DNA from: CANDYO01 sp049653745
GTDB lineage: Bacteria > Pseudomonadota > Alphaproteobacteria > Rickettsiales > CANDYO01
Length of the DNA stretch: 64,000 nt
Direction of reading: 5' to 3'
Assembly: GCA_049653745.1 (NCBI GenBank)
Contig: JBASGW010000031.1
Coordinates: forward strand, 43,224 to 107,223
Positions 1 to 8,792 of this stretch are shown piece by piece. A program made the translations under genes and the position numbers. A model generated the notes under the pieces. It did not search any database, was not told the DNA's origin, and worked only from the letters and a program-made list of their open reading frames with translations. Numbering within the stretch: position 1 is the stretch's first letter; every line of letters starts with the position of its first letter.

Positions 1-455
1 TTAGATTTTTCAAATCTTTGTTTTTCTCTTGTAGCTATATTCAAATATCTGTTAGGAACTTCACAAATATAATTAGCACCTCTTGCTACTGTTTCAAATT
101 CTACTCCTTGAGTAAAATATGAAAATTGATGCGTTGAAAGAATACTGCCCTTACATGTAACTTTTATTGCATGCGACCATAAAAACCCTTCGTCATACAC
201 TACATCTGTATAACCCAAAGTATTTTTATTATACACGTTAGCATAAATGCTAGGCAGTTTTGAAACATCTCTAAAAATAGCTGAAGCCGTTGGATTGTCA
301 CCAAACCATATTTTAAATCTTCCTAAAAATGTATCAAAAGTTGCTTGTGATGCACTAGAAACTATCACTTCATTAAAGTTTGGAAGGCGCTTACCAGAAA
401 AAGTTATCGGGTCAGAAATTATGCTTAATGTCGTATCTTTATTTTTTGTTTGCAT
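1..455 (-). CDS. Unknown protein, partial (3' end cut by window edge)
   Basis: An uninterrupted minus-strand frame of about 151 codons starts at an ATG (455-453) and runs off the left edge. An in-frame stop lies nine codons upstream (482-480), and no other start codon lies between, so this ATG is the only choice. A weak GGA lies about nine bases before it. The protein begins MQTKNKDTTLSIISDPITFS and contains FKIWFGDNPTASAIFRD and VPNRYLNIATREKQR. It is rich in F, T, S and N. I see no signal peptide or membrane segment in the visible part and do not recognise the family. The plus-strand frame at 247-501 overlaps it entirely and looks like its shadow. The gene is divergent from ettA. Confidence 0.6.
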   Translation of the reverse strand, partial: MQTKNKDTTLSIISDPITFSGKRLPNFNEVIVSSASQATFDTFLGRFKIWFGDNPTASAIFRDVSKLPSIYANVYNKNTLGYTDVVYDEGFLWSHAIKVTCKGSILSTHQFSYFTQGVEFETVARGANYICEVPNRYLNIATREKQRFEKS

Positions 456-624
456 AGGAGTATTCCAACATTTAAATGGTTATAAAAATTTATCGGAATA
501 GTAATCATATTTTCCTAAAGAAAGCAATCATTATTAATTTTTATTAGAATGTTAAATCTATTTATTTTTAATTAAAATTTGTTATAGTGGAGCTAAATAT
601 TAAAATATTCGAGGTATTAATTTT

Positions 625-2301
625 ATGTCATCTTATCAATATATTTACGTTATAAAAGGTTTAAAAAAGCTATACGGCACTCGCGAAATAATTAAAGATT
701 TATATCTATCATTTTTTCCTGGAGCAAAAATAGGTATTATTGGTCATAATGGTTCGGGTAAATCTACATTACTAAAAATAATGGCTGGCATAGATAAAGA
801 TTTCACCGGTGAAGCATGGGCAGCAGAAGGAACCAAAATTGGTTATCTTGCTCAAGAACCGCAATTAGATAACAGTAAAAATGTTTTTGAGAACATCCTT
901 GAATCAATAGGTGAAAAGAAGGATTTACTCTATAAATTTAATGAAATCAGCGCAAGATTTGCTGAAGAATTATCAGATGATGAGATGAATGACCTTATTG
1001 CCGAGCAAGGGGAGTTACAAGAAAAAATAGATCATTTAAATGCCTGGGATCTAGAGCGTGAAATTGAAATAGCTATGGCTGCTTTAAGATGCCCGGCTAA
1101 AGATGCAAATGTTGCTGAACTATCTGGCGGTGAAAAAAGAAGGGTAGCTTTATGTAAATTACTTCTATCAGCACCGGATATTTTATTGCTAGATGAACCC
1201 ACCAACCATTTAGATGCAGAATCAATTTCTTGGCTTGAAGAATATTTAAAAAATTATAAAGGCACCGTAATTTTAGTCACTCACGATCGCTATTTCTTAG
1301 ATACCGTGGTTGACTGGATTCTAGAATTAGAACGTGGCGATGGCATTCCTTGGAAGGGTAATTATTCTTCATGGCTAGAACAAAAACAAAAACGTTTAGC
1401 TGAAGAAGAAAAATCTGAATCTAGCAGACAAAAACAATTGAAAGAAGAGCTTGAATGGGTAAGACAATCACCAAAAGCTAGACAAGCTAAAAGCAAAGCA
1501 AGAATCACTGCTTATGAACAATTGCGTGATAAAGAGCGTGAAAAATCGATGGGTGTTGCCCAAATCATTATTCCAGATGGTCCAAGATTAGGTAATAATG
1601 TTATTGAAGGAATAAATTTAAGTAAAAGTTATGATGGAAAAGATTTATTTAAAGATTTCAATTTTAAAATTGTACCTGGAGCTATTGTTGGAATTATTGG
1701 CCCCAATGGTGTGGGTAAAACCACTCTTTTCCGCTTAATCACTGGCCAAGAAACAGCAGATGAAGGAAGCATCAAGCTAGGTGAATCAGTAAAATTAGGT
1801 TATGTTGATCAATCCAGAGATAATCTTAAAGCTGGGGCTACAGTTTGGGAAGAAATTTCAGAAGGACAAGAAGAAATTCAGCTAGGCAAATCTTTAGTTA
1901 AAAGTAGAGCTTATTGTGGAGCCTTTAACTTTAAAGGTGGCGACCAACAAAAATTAGTTGGCTCTCTTTCTGGTGGAGAACGTAATAGAGTTCATCTGGC
2001 TAAAATGCTTAAAGAAGGCGCTAATGTTATTTTATTAGACGAACCAACTAATGATTTAGATGTTGACACCTTACGCGCGCTAGAAGATGCATTACTTGAA
2101 TTTTCTGGCTGCGCCATTATCATAAGCCATGACCGTTGGTTCTTAGATAGAATAGCCACTCATATCATCTCTTATGAAAAAGATCATGTAGAATTTTATG
2201 AAGGCAATTACCAAGATTATGATCAAGATCGTCGGATGAGATTGGGCTTAACCGAAGATGAAGTAGAAAAATATAAACATAAAAAATTTAGTCGAACATA
2301 A
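625..2301 (+). CDS. ettA: EttA, ABC-F translational throttle ATPase
   Basis: Ribosome-associated ABC-F protein that binds the E site and gates translation elongation according to ATP/ADP level. Two ABC modules are visible: Walker A GHNGSGKST (about residues 40-48), signature LSGGEKRR (about 166) and Walker B ILLLDEPTNHLD (about 186); then a second set with GPNGVGKTT (about 358), LSGGERNR (about 448) and ILLDEPTNDLD (about 470). The charged inter-domain linker (about 240-300) is the P-site tRNA interaction motif of this family. At 558 residues it has the usual EttA length, and it has no membrane segment. GAGGT at 611-615 supports the ATG. It is first in an ettA-tatA-tatD cluster, 15 bases before tatA. 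Confidence 0.95.
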   Translation: MSSYQYIYVIKGLKKLYGTREIIKDLYLSFFPGAKIGIIGHNGSGKSTLLKIMAGIDKDFTGEAWAAEGTKIGYLAQEPQLDNSKNVFENILESIGEKKDLLYKFNEISARFAEELSDDEMNDLIAEQGELQEKIDHLNAWDLEREIEIAMAALRCPAKDANVAELSGGEKRRVALCKLLLSAPDILLLDEPTNHLDAESISWLEEYLKNYKGTVILVTHDRYFLDTVVDWILELERGDGIPWKGNYSSWLEQKQKRLAEEEKSESSRQKQLKEELEWVRQSPKARQAKSKARITAYEQLRDKEREKSMGVAQIIIPDGPRLGNNVIEGINLSKSYDGKDLFKDFNFKIVPGAIVGIIGPNGVGKTTLFRLITGQETADEGSIKLGESVKLGYVDQSRDNLKAGATVWEEISEGQEEIQLGKSLVKSRAYCGAFNFKGGDQQKLVGSLSGGERNRVHLAKMLKEGANVILLDEPTNDLDVDTLRALEDALLEFSGCAIIISHDRWFLDRIATHIISYEKDHVEFYEGNYQDYDQDRRMRLGLTEDEVEKYKHKKFSRT

Positions 2302-2316
2302 TCGGGAGATTTAAAA

Positions 2317-2511
2317 ATGGGTGTTAGTTTTGTTAATGTATTAATAATATTATTTATTATATTAATTCTATTTGGCGCAGGTAAATTACCTAAAGTTTTA
2401 GGAGATTTGGGCAAAGGCATTAAAAACTTTAAAGATGCTTTGAACGAAGAAGATTCAGCAAAGCCTTCAAAAATAGAAGAAGAAAAACCTAATGATAAAA
2501 CTTTAAACTAA
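2317..2511 (+). CDS. tatA: TatA, twin-arginine translocase subunit
   Basis: Small membrane protein that forms the translocation assembly of the Tat pathway for folded proteins. The 64-residue protein has the standard plan: an N-terminal transmembrane helix (about residues 5-20), the conserved FGAGKLP hinge, an amphipathic helix (KVLGDLGKGIKNF) and a short acidic/lysine tail. The hinge and length favour TatA over TatB. It sits between ettA (15 bases) and tatD (1 base) and is probably cotranscribed. No tatB or tatC lies in the window, so the rest of the translocase must be elsewhere. Confidence 0.92.
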   Translation: MGVSFVNVLIILFIILILFGAGKLPKVLGDLGKGIKNFKDALNEEDSAKPSKIEEEKPNDKTLN

Positions 2512-2512
2512 G

Positions 2513-3310
2513 ATGACCTCTATGTTAATAGACTCTCATTGTCACTTAGATTTTGAAGATTTTTCTCAAGATTTTGAAGATGTCTTAGCTAGAGCTAAAG
2601 CTAATAATGTTAGCTTAATGCAAACTATTTCAACTAAGGTTACAGAATTTCCTAAGCTAAAAAAACTTATAGAAGCTTACCCACAGCTTTATGCTTCAAT
2701 AGGCATTCATCCACATGAAGTGGATGAACATCCGGAGATTTCTGTAGATCAATTATTTGAATATACTAAACATCCTAAAGTTATTGGAATTGGTGAAACA
2801 GGTTTAGATCTTTACTATAACCATAGCGATGTAGAAAAACAAAAAGATTATTTTCTTCGCCATATTGAAGTTTCCCATTTAAGCTCTCTTCCCTTAATAA
2901 TTCATACGCGCAGCGCTGACCCGTTAACTATAGAAATATTAACCCAAGCTAAGTCTAAGTATAACTATAGCGGATTAATTCATTGCTTCAGTTCAGAAAG
3001 CATTGATTTTGCTAAAAGCTGCTTAGACTTAGGGCTATATATCTCTATTTCTGGAATAGTAACCTTCAAAAAAGCTTTAGCATTGCAAGAAGTTGTTAAA
3101 TTTGTACCCTTAGACCGACTTTTGATAGAAACTGATTCTCCTTATTTAGCTCCTGTTCCTTTTAGAGGCAAACGTAACGAACCATCTTTTGTAAAACATG
3201 TAGCAGAAATGGTGGCAGATTTAAAAGAAATTTCCTTTCAAGAGGTAGCAGATCAAACTACAGAAAATTTCTTTACATTATTTTCTAAAGCCAAAAAAAT
3301 AGAAGAGTAA
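2513..3310 (+). CDS. tatD: TatD-family metal-dependent deoxyribonuclease
   Basis: TatD/YcfH-type TIM-barrel hydrolase, a two-metal 3'-5' exonuclease family linked to DNA repair and fragment clearance. The metal ligands are all visible: HxH in DSHCHLDF (His9, His11), Glu95 in GETGLD, His131 in IHTRS, His157 in IHCFS and Asp208 in ETDSPY. Length (265 residues) is normal. The ATG at 2513 follows the tatA stop by one base. The in-frame ATG at 2522 (MLIDSHCHLD) matches how most family members begin and may be the real start; neither has a clear ribosome site. It converges with the Sel1 gene, with only three bases between them. Confidence 0.92.
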   Translation: MTSMLIDSHCHLDFEDFSQDFEDVLARAKANNVSLMQTISTKVTEFPKLKKLIEAYPQLYASIGIHPHEVDEHPEISVDQLFEYTKHPKVIGIGETGLDLYYNHSDVEKQKDYFLRHIEVSHLSSLPLIIHTRSADPLTIEILTQAKSKYNYSGLIHCFSSESIDFAKSCLDLGLYISISGIVTFKKALALQEVVKFVPLDRLLIETDSPYLAPVPFRGKRNEPSFVKHVAEMVADLKEISFQEVADQTTENFFTLFSKAKKIEE

Positions 3311-3313
3311 AAC

Positions 3314-4093
3314 TTAACTAATTGGCCTTAATATAACTCCTCTTATTTGCTTTGAGCTATCTGTTTCTTTATTAAGTTGAACAAGATTAAATAAATCCTC
3401 AGCTTTTTTCTTATCTTTTTTAACTCCAAGGCCTTTAAGATATAACTCTGCAAGCTTCTTTTGTGCTTTAACAAAATTTTTATTAGATGCTAGTTTGTAA
3501 AACTTTGCAGCAAGTGTATAATTCTGCTCAACATCTTCTCCTTCCTCATATAATTTTCCAAGACTATATTCGGCATAAGAAGAATTTTGTTTTGCCGCAA
3601 GTTCAAGATACTTTACAGCCATATTTATATTTTTAGGATAGGAAATGCCTTTTTTATAGAGCATGGCTAAATGAATTAAACCATCAACATCATTTTTATC
3701 TGCTAAAATTTTAGTAATCCTTGCTGACTCTTTATAATCCTTAACGGTTCCAAGACCTAAATAATATAATTCTCCAAGATTATACAAAGCATTTATATGA
3801 TTTTTTTCTGCTGCTAATTTAAAAAACTTAAATGCTTGCTCATAATTTTGCATGACCCCATATCCATAAAAATAATATACACCTAAATTATATTGAGCAT
3901 CTACATAACCTTGGTCTGCAAGTAATTTTGTTATTTTAAAGGATTCAATTAACTTATCTTCTTCATATAATTTAAGCGAAAGATTAAACTCTTTCTTAAA
4001 AATTTCTTGGTTCTTTTCACCATCTGCTAGTAAAGCTAGAGGAGTTATAAAAAATAAAAATATACTAACTATTAGTTTTACGAAATTTTTCAT
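3314..4093 (-). CDS. Secreted Sel1-like repeat protein
   Basis: Residues 1-23 form a signal peptide (Lys-rich start, hydrophobic stretch, LALLADG), so the protein is exported. The rest is a run of about five Sel1-like TPR-type repeats, each with an A-x-x-x-L-G-x-x-Y / A-x-x-x-x-K-x-A-A pattern: AQYNLGVYYFYGYG, ALYNLGELYYLGLG, GLIHLAMLYKKG, AEYSLGKLYEEG and AQKKLAELYLKGLG. Such repeats are protein-interaction scaffolds. In host-associated bacteria some exported Sel1 proteins act at the host interface, and others act in envelope maintenance. No catalytic domain is present. The exact partner cannot be told from sequence. It converges with tatD. Confidence 0.85.
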   Translation of the reverse strand: MKNFVKLIVSIFLFFITPLALLADGEKNQEIFKKEFNLSLKLYEEDKLIESFKITKLLADQGYVDAQYNLGVYYFYGYGVMQNYEQAFKFFKLAAEKNHINALYNLGELYYLGLGTVKDYKESARITKILADKNDVDGLIHLAMLYKKGISYPKNINMAVKYLELAAKQNSSYAEYSLGKLYEEGEDVEQNYTLAAKFYKLASNKNFVKAQKKLAELYLKGLGVKKDKKKAEDLFNLVQLNKETDSSKQIRGVILRPIS

Positions 4094-4273
4094 ATTTATC
4101 CTTAATGAAATTGGTTAGATTTGTATTAGAGTTGAACATTTGTAATTTATTTTATAAATCTTCATACTTTATAAATCACATACTAAGTTAAGCTAATATT
4201 AATATCAAAAAAATTAGATCAGTAGCTTTCAAGATAGCAATATTCAATGATGGGAATAAAAAAATAGAAGCTT

Positions 4274-4735
4274 CTAATTGCAAATTTTATGGTTCTTTGT
4301 GGCTTTAGTTATAATAGTTTTACACTTGTGCCTATCTAATAAGCGATATATTGATGTTTTATGCACAGTCTTTCCAATCTTATTTTCAATTCTTGCTTTA
4401 ATCTCTTTAAAATTAAGTGATTTACCTTGAGTAATTTCATTTTTAAAACTGCTTATCAAACTTAATTCATCGTCAATAGTTAACAATTCCTTCCTTCTAC
4501 CACCCCATTTATTTATTTTTACACTCTGTTCATTTTGAGCGAATTCTGCTCTTATTCTATAAATAGAAGATGGAGAATATTTAAAGAAATCAGCACATTT
4601 TTTGATACTAACACCTAATTCCTCAGGCATCATAATAGCGCTATATTTAATGTATTCATGTAAGTTACCGTCTAAATAACTTGTTTTTCTTTTTTGCTTA
4701 CATTTAGCCAAGAGATTGCTCGTTAATAACAACAT
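4274..4735 (-). mobile_element. IS630-type transposase N-terminal half (orphan orfA)
   Basis: The 153-residue product resembles the DNA-binding half of IS630/Tc1-family transposases. A first helix-turn-helix lies around IKKCADFFKYSPSSIYRIR, then a GGRRKELL linker typical of the family, then a winged-helix segment ending in KTSIYRLLDRHK. The DDE catalytic half that normally follows, often in a second frame, is missing. Only 180 bases separate the stop from the next gene and I see no D/E/E-like continuation there. It is therefore probably a decayed insertion sequence, or an orfA kept as a DNA-binding protein. I found no clear terminal inverted repeats. Confidence 0.65.
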
Positions 4736-4805
4736 AAAAACACCTATTTATATAAAAAATATTATATCAATATTCTTATTATGGACGCAACTATTATTGT
4801 CAACT

Positions 4806-6785
4806 CTAACCCAATAGAAGAAGCTTCTCTAATTCTTTTACTTCATCTCTAAGCTTAGCAGCCTTTTCAAATTCAAGATTGGAAGCTGCTTTTAGCATTT
4901 TACCAGATAACTCATTAATTTTATGAGCTATCTTTTCTGGGGAAAGATTTTTTCCTATAGGTTCTATTAAATTATCTTGATTAACATTATAAAAATCAGA
5001 TCTAATTGATTTTATTATAGTCGCAGGAGTAATATTGTTATCTATATTATATTGAATTTGAATTTGTCTTCTTCTTTCATTTTCGTTTAAAGCGCCTTGC
5101 ATTGATTTAGTTATTTTGTCCGCATAAAGAATCACTCGTCCATCAACATTTCTAGCGGCCCTACCTATAGTTTGAATAAGAGAAGTTTCAGACCTTAAAA
5201 AACCTTCCTTATCTGCATCTAAAATAGCAACTAAACCACATTCTGGAATATCTAATCCTTCTCTCAGCAAATTAATACCAACTAATACATCAACCTCTCC
5301 TTTTCTAAGCTGCTGGATTATTTCTATTCGTTCCATAGTTTTTATATCTGAATGTAAATAAGCTGCCTTAATATCATGGTCAGTTAAATATTGTTGCAGA
5401 TGTTCAGCCATTTTTTTAGTTAAAGTTATCGCTAAAGTTCTTAAGTTTTTCTCTTTTAGCGCTTTAATTTCAAATAATAAATCCTCAACTTGGGTTAAGA
5501 CTGGCTTTATGGTGCACACAGGATCAACTAACCCTGTTGGACGAATTAATTGCTCAACACATTGATTATTAGTTAGATTTAACTCAAACTTTCCTGGAGT
5601 GGCAGAAACAAAAACTGTTTGCTGTCTCATAGCTTCCCATTCTTCAAATTTAAGAGGCCTGTTATCCCTTGCTGAAGGCAAGCGGAACCCATACTCAATT
5701 AATGAATCTTTACGGGCTTTATCGCCATTATACATAGCGCCAATTTGAGGAACGGAGACATGGCTTTCATCAATAAATAAAAGTGAGTCTTTTGGGAAAA
5801 ATTCAAATAAAGTTGGAGGCGGCAATCCAGGCTCTCTACCTGTCATATAACGAGAATAATTTTCAATTCCTTTGCAACTTCCTGAAGCTTGCAACATTTC
5901 CACATCATACAATACTCTTTGCTTTATTCTATGAGCCTCTAAAGACGCGCCTTTACCATTTAATTCATCCACTCTTAAATCTAAATCATTTAAAATTTGA
6001 ACAATTGCACCATCCACTATTTCTTTGCTAGAAATGAAATGACTATTAGGAAAGATGGTAACTTTATCTAATTTCTGATTTTTCTTTCCAGTAAGAGAAT
6101 CAATTTCAACTATATCTTCAATTAAATTACCAAAAAATGACACTCTCCAAGCTTTGTCTGAATAATGTGAAGGAAATATATCTAAACTATCACCTCTAAT
6201 TCTAAATTTTCCTCGACTAAACTCAATATCATTTTTTTCATAAAGCAATCTTATTAAATTTTGAGCAAACTCTGTGGTTGAAATTTTATCGCCAACATTA
6301 ATCTGGTATGTAGAATTAGAATAACTTTCAGGAGATCCTAATCCATAGATACAAGATACTGAGGCAACTATTATCACATCATTTCTTTCAAACAAAGCTC
6401 TTGTGGCTGAATGACGAAATTGATCTATTTGCTCATTAATGGACGAATCTTTTTCAATATAAGTATCGGTCCTTGGAATATAAGCTTCTGGTTGGTAATA
6501 GTCATAATATGAAACAAAATATTCCACTGCATTATTAGGAAAAAAATCTTTCATTTCTTCATATAATTGAGCAGCTAACGTTTTGTTATGAGCCATTATT
6601 AAGGTGGGTCGTTGAAGTTTTTCAATTATATTGGCCATAGTAAAAGTTTTACCTGAACCAGTAACCCCTAATAATATTTGGTTCTGTTTTTTTTGCCTTA
6701 TCCCTTCAACTAACTGCTCAGTTGCATTTTTTTGTACTTGAGAAATTGAAAAATTAGAAGTGATTTTAAATTGGTTAGTAAGCAT
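4806..6785 (-). CDS. uvrB: UvrB, excinuclease ABC subunit B
   Basis: Damage-verifying helicase subunit of nucleotide excision repair; it is loaded by UvrA and recruits UvrC. The 659-residue protein has Walker A GVTGSGKT (about 40), the beta-hairpin region YYDYYQPEAYIPRTDTYIEK (about 95-115), the DESH box FIDESHVSVPQIG, helicase motif VSATPG, motif VI QTIGRAARN, and a C-terminal UVR domain (NLEFEKAAKLRDEVKEL) that contacts UvrC. Length is normal. The ATG at 6785 gives the usual short lead before the first helicase motif. The gene is divergent from mnmG across 162 bases. uvrA and uvrC are not in the window. Confidence 0.97.
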   Translation of the reverse strand: MLTNQFKITSNFSISQVQKNATEQLVEGIRQKKQNQILLGVTGSGKTFTMANIIEKLQRPTLIMAHNKTLAAQLYEEMKDFFPNNAVEYFVSYYDYYQPEAYIPRTDTYIEKDSSINEQIDQFRHSATRALFERNDVIIVASVSCIYGLGSPESYSNSTYQINVGDKISTTEFAQNLIRLLYEKNDIEFSRGKFRIRGDSLDIFPSHYSDKAWRVSFFGNLIEDIVEIDSLTGKKNQKLDKVTIFPNSHFISSKEIVDGAIVQILNDLDLRVDELNGKGASLEAHRIKQRVLYDVEMLQASGSCKGIENYSRYMTGREPGLPPPTLFEFFPKDSLLFIDESHVSVPQIGAMYNGDKARKDSLIEYGFRLPSARDNRPLKFEEWEAMRQQTVFVSATPGKFELNLTNNQCVEQLIRPTGLVDPVCTIKPVLTQVEDLLFEIKALKEKNLRTLAITLTKKMAEHLQQYLTDHDIKAAYLHSDIKTMERIEIIQQLRKGEVDVLVGINLLREGLDIPECGLVAILDADKEGFLRSETSLIQTIGRAARNVDGRVILYADKITKSMQGALNENERRRQIQIQYNIDNNITPATIIKSIRSDFYNVNQDNLIEPIGKNLSPEKIAHKINELSGKMLKAASNLEFEKAAKLRDEVKELEKLLLLG

Positions 6786-6880
6786 AATATTATATATTTG
6801 TTTTTTGATAGATTAACATATTTTTGTTTATAATACTAGATTATTTAGGATTCCTTGATTAGCGCCAATTAAATGAAAAC

Positions 6881-6909
6881 TTGACATTTTGGCTTATTTT
6901 TGTCATAAA
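6881..6909 (+). promoter_or_regulatory. Probable sigma70-type promoter for mnmG operon
   Basis: A perfect TTGACA -35 box (6881-6886) is followed after 17 bases by CATAAA (6904-6909), a 4/6 match to TATAAT. It points toward mnmG-rsmG-parA-parB, with the mnmG ATG 39 bases downstream of the -10. Placement and spacing fit a housekeeping promoter. This was judged by eye only. Confidence 0.5.
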
Positions 6910-6947
6910 CAACAAATATTTAAAAGTCTTTTTTATCCTTGAGTCTT

Positions 6948-8792
6948 ATGCAAAATTCTTACGACGTAATTGTTATTGGCGGTGGCCACGCTGGCGTTGA
7001 AGCAGCTTCAGCAGCTTCTCGCTCTGGTGCAAAAACTTTACTCATCACTCTAAAAGAAGAAAATTTAGGAGAAATGTCTTGCAACCCTTCCATAGGTGGA
7101 GTTGCCAAAGGCATTATAGTTAAAGAAGTTGATGCTCTTGGTGGAGTAATGGCTAGAGCTATTGATATGTCTAGCATTCACTCCAAAATTTTAAATGAAA
7201 GCAAGGGAGCAGCCGTTCATGGACCTAGAGCCCAAGCAGACCGAGTATTATATAAAAAAGCAGTAAACACTATTCTATCTGAAATAGATAATCTTGAAAT
7301 TAAATTTGCTTCTGTTGAAGATATTATCATTGAAAATGCAATAATTAAGGGAGTTGTATTAGAAGATGGATCAATAATTCACTCTAAGTCTGTGGTATTA
7401 ACCACTGGAACTTTTTTAAATGGAATTATTCATATTGGCCTACAAAAAACTCCAGCTGGAAGATATAACGAAAAACCATCTATCGGCTTAGCCAATACAC
7501 TGAAAAAATTTGAATTTAAACTAGGTCGTTTAAAAACTGGCACTCCTGCTAGATTAGATGCGAACACTATCAACTGGAGCCAGCTTAGCATTCAGCCTGG
7601 AGATAATCCTCCTAAGCCTTTTTCCGCACTAACTGATAAAATAATGGTTCCTCAAATAAACTGCTATATAACTCACACTAATGAAAAAACTCATCAAATT
7701 ATCAGAGACAACGCTCATCAATCTCCTATGTTTTTAGGAGAATTTGAAGGCAAAGGTCCACGTTATTGCCCTTCTATTGAAGATAAAATAACTAGATTTG
7801 CTCACAAAAATGCTCATCAAGTTTTTTTAGAGCCAGAAGGATTGGATACTAATTTCATTTATCCTAACGGCATCTCAACATCTTTACCTGAAGAAGCTCA
7901 ATTAGAGTTTTTAAAAACTATTGTTGGATTAGAAAATGTTTCTGTGTTGCGTTATGGCTATGCCATTGAATATGATTATGTTCATCCTCATGAATTAAAT
8001 CCAACATTAGAAACAAAAAAAATTAGTGGTTTATTTTTAGCTGGTCAAATAAATGGCACCACAGGTTATGAAGAAGCTGCCGGACAAGGTGTAATTGCTG
8101 GCATCAATGCGGCATCAAAAGAAAGTTTTGTTCTTGATCGCTCTCAAGCTTATATTGGGGTTATGATTGACGATCTAATTACTTTTGGAGTTATAGAGCC
8201 TTACCGAGTGCTTACCTCAAGAGCTGAATATAGATTATCTCTACGCGCAGATAATGCAGATTTAAGACTCTCACCCTTAGCAATTGAGCGCAAAATCCTA
8301 TCAGAAAAACAAGTTCAAATTTATGAATCTAAAATTAAAACCTTAGATGAAAGTCGCGCTCTTTTAAATGAACTGTCAATCACTCCAAATAAACTCACTT
8401 CTTATGATATAAATATTTCTCAAGATGGCGTTAAAAAAACTGCATTTAGACTTTTGGCCTATCCTAACATTGAATTTAGTCAATTAGTTAAAGTTTGGCC
8501 AGAGCTAGATCAACTCTCTTCTGAAGTAAAATCTATTTTATCTACTGAAGCAAAATATCAGTTTTATTTAATTAGGCAGGGAGAAGACATTAAACTTTTC
8601 AAGCAATATGAAAATCTTGTTATTCCTGAAAAATTTAATTACAAATCTATTGAAAGTCTATCTAATGAAGTAAAAGAAAAATTAGAACTAAGCAAACCAA
8701 TTAATATTGGGGCCGCGAGTAGAATTCCAGGAGTGACCCCTGCTGCTATAATTTCATTAATAGTTTATTTGAAAAAAGAATATGACTTATAA
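6948..8792 (+). CDS. mnmG: MnmG (GidA), tRNA U34 carboxymethylaminomethyl modification
   Basis: FAD-dependent enzyme that, with MnmE, installs the 5-carboxymethylaminomethyl group on U34 of certain tRNAs. The N-terminal FAD site is VIGGGHAGVEAA, followed by family signatures EMSCNPSIGG, RLKTGTPARL and GYEEAAGQG, and the C-terminal SRAEYRL and SRIPGVTPAAI segments. I start at ATG 6948 (MQNSYDVIVIGG); a TTG at 6939 would add three residues and has no better ribosome site. Length is 614 residues, normal for the family. It overlaps rsmG by 11 bases and heads an mnmG-rsmG-parA-parB operon. mnmE is not in the window. Confidence 0.96.
   Translation: MQNSYDVIVIGGGHAGVEAASAASRSGAKTLLITLKEENLGEMSCNPSIGGVAKGIIVKEVDALGGVMARAIDMSSIHSKILNESKGAAVHGPRAQADRVLYKKAVNTILSEIDNLEIKFASVEDIIIENAIIKGVVLEDGSIIHSKSVVLTTGTFLNGIIHIGLQKTPAGRYNEKPSIGLANTLKKFEFKLGRLKTGTPARLDANTINWSQLSIQPGDNPPKPFSALTDKIMVPQINCYITHTNEKTHQIIRDNAHQSPMFLGEFEGKGPRYCPSIEDKITRFAHKNAHQVFLEPEGLDTNFIYPNGISTSLPEEAQLEFLKTIVGLENVSVLRYGYAIEYDYVHPHELNPTLETKKISGLFLAGQINGTTGYEEAAGQGVIAGINAASKESFVLDRSQAYIGVMIDDLITFGVIEPYRVLTSRAEYRLSLRADNADLRLSPLAIERKILSEKQVQIYESKIKTLDESRALLNELSITPNKLTSYDINISQDGVKKTAFRLLAYPNIEFSQLVKVWPELDQLSSEVKSILSTEAKYQFYLIRQGEDIKLFKQYENLVIPEKFNYKSIESLSNEVKEKLELSKPINIGAASRIPGVTPAAIISLIVYLKKEYDL

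Noticed and set aside
247..501. Plus-strand frame of 84 codons near the left edge
   Set aside because: It lies antisense to a longer, cleaner minus-strand frame that runs off the edge, and its product has no recognisable feature.
5783..6031. Plus-strand frame of 82 codons inside uvrB
   Set aside because: Fully antisense to a conserved part of uvrB; no independent support.
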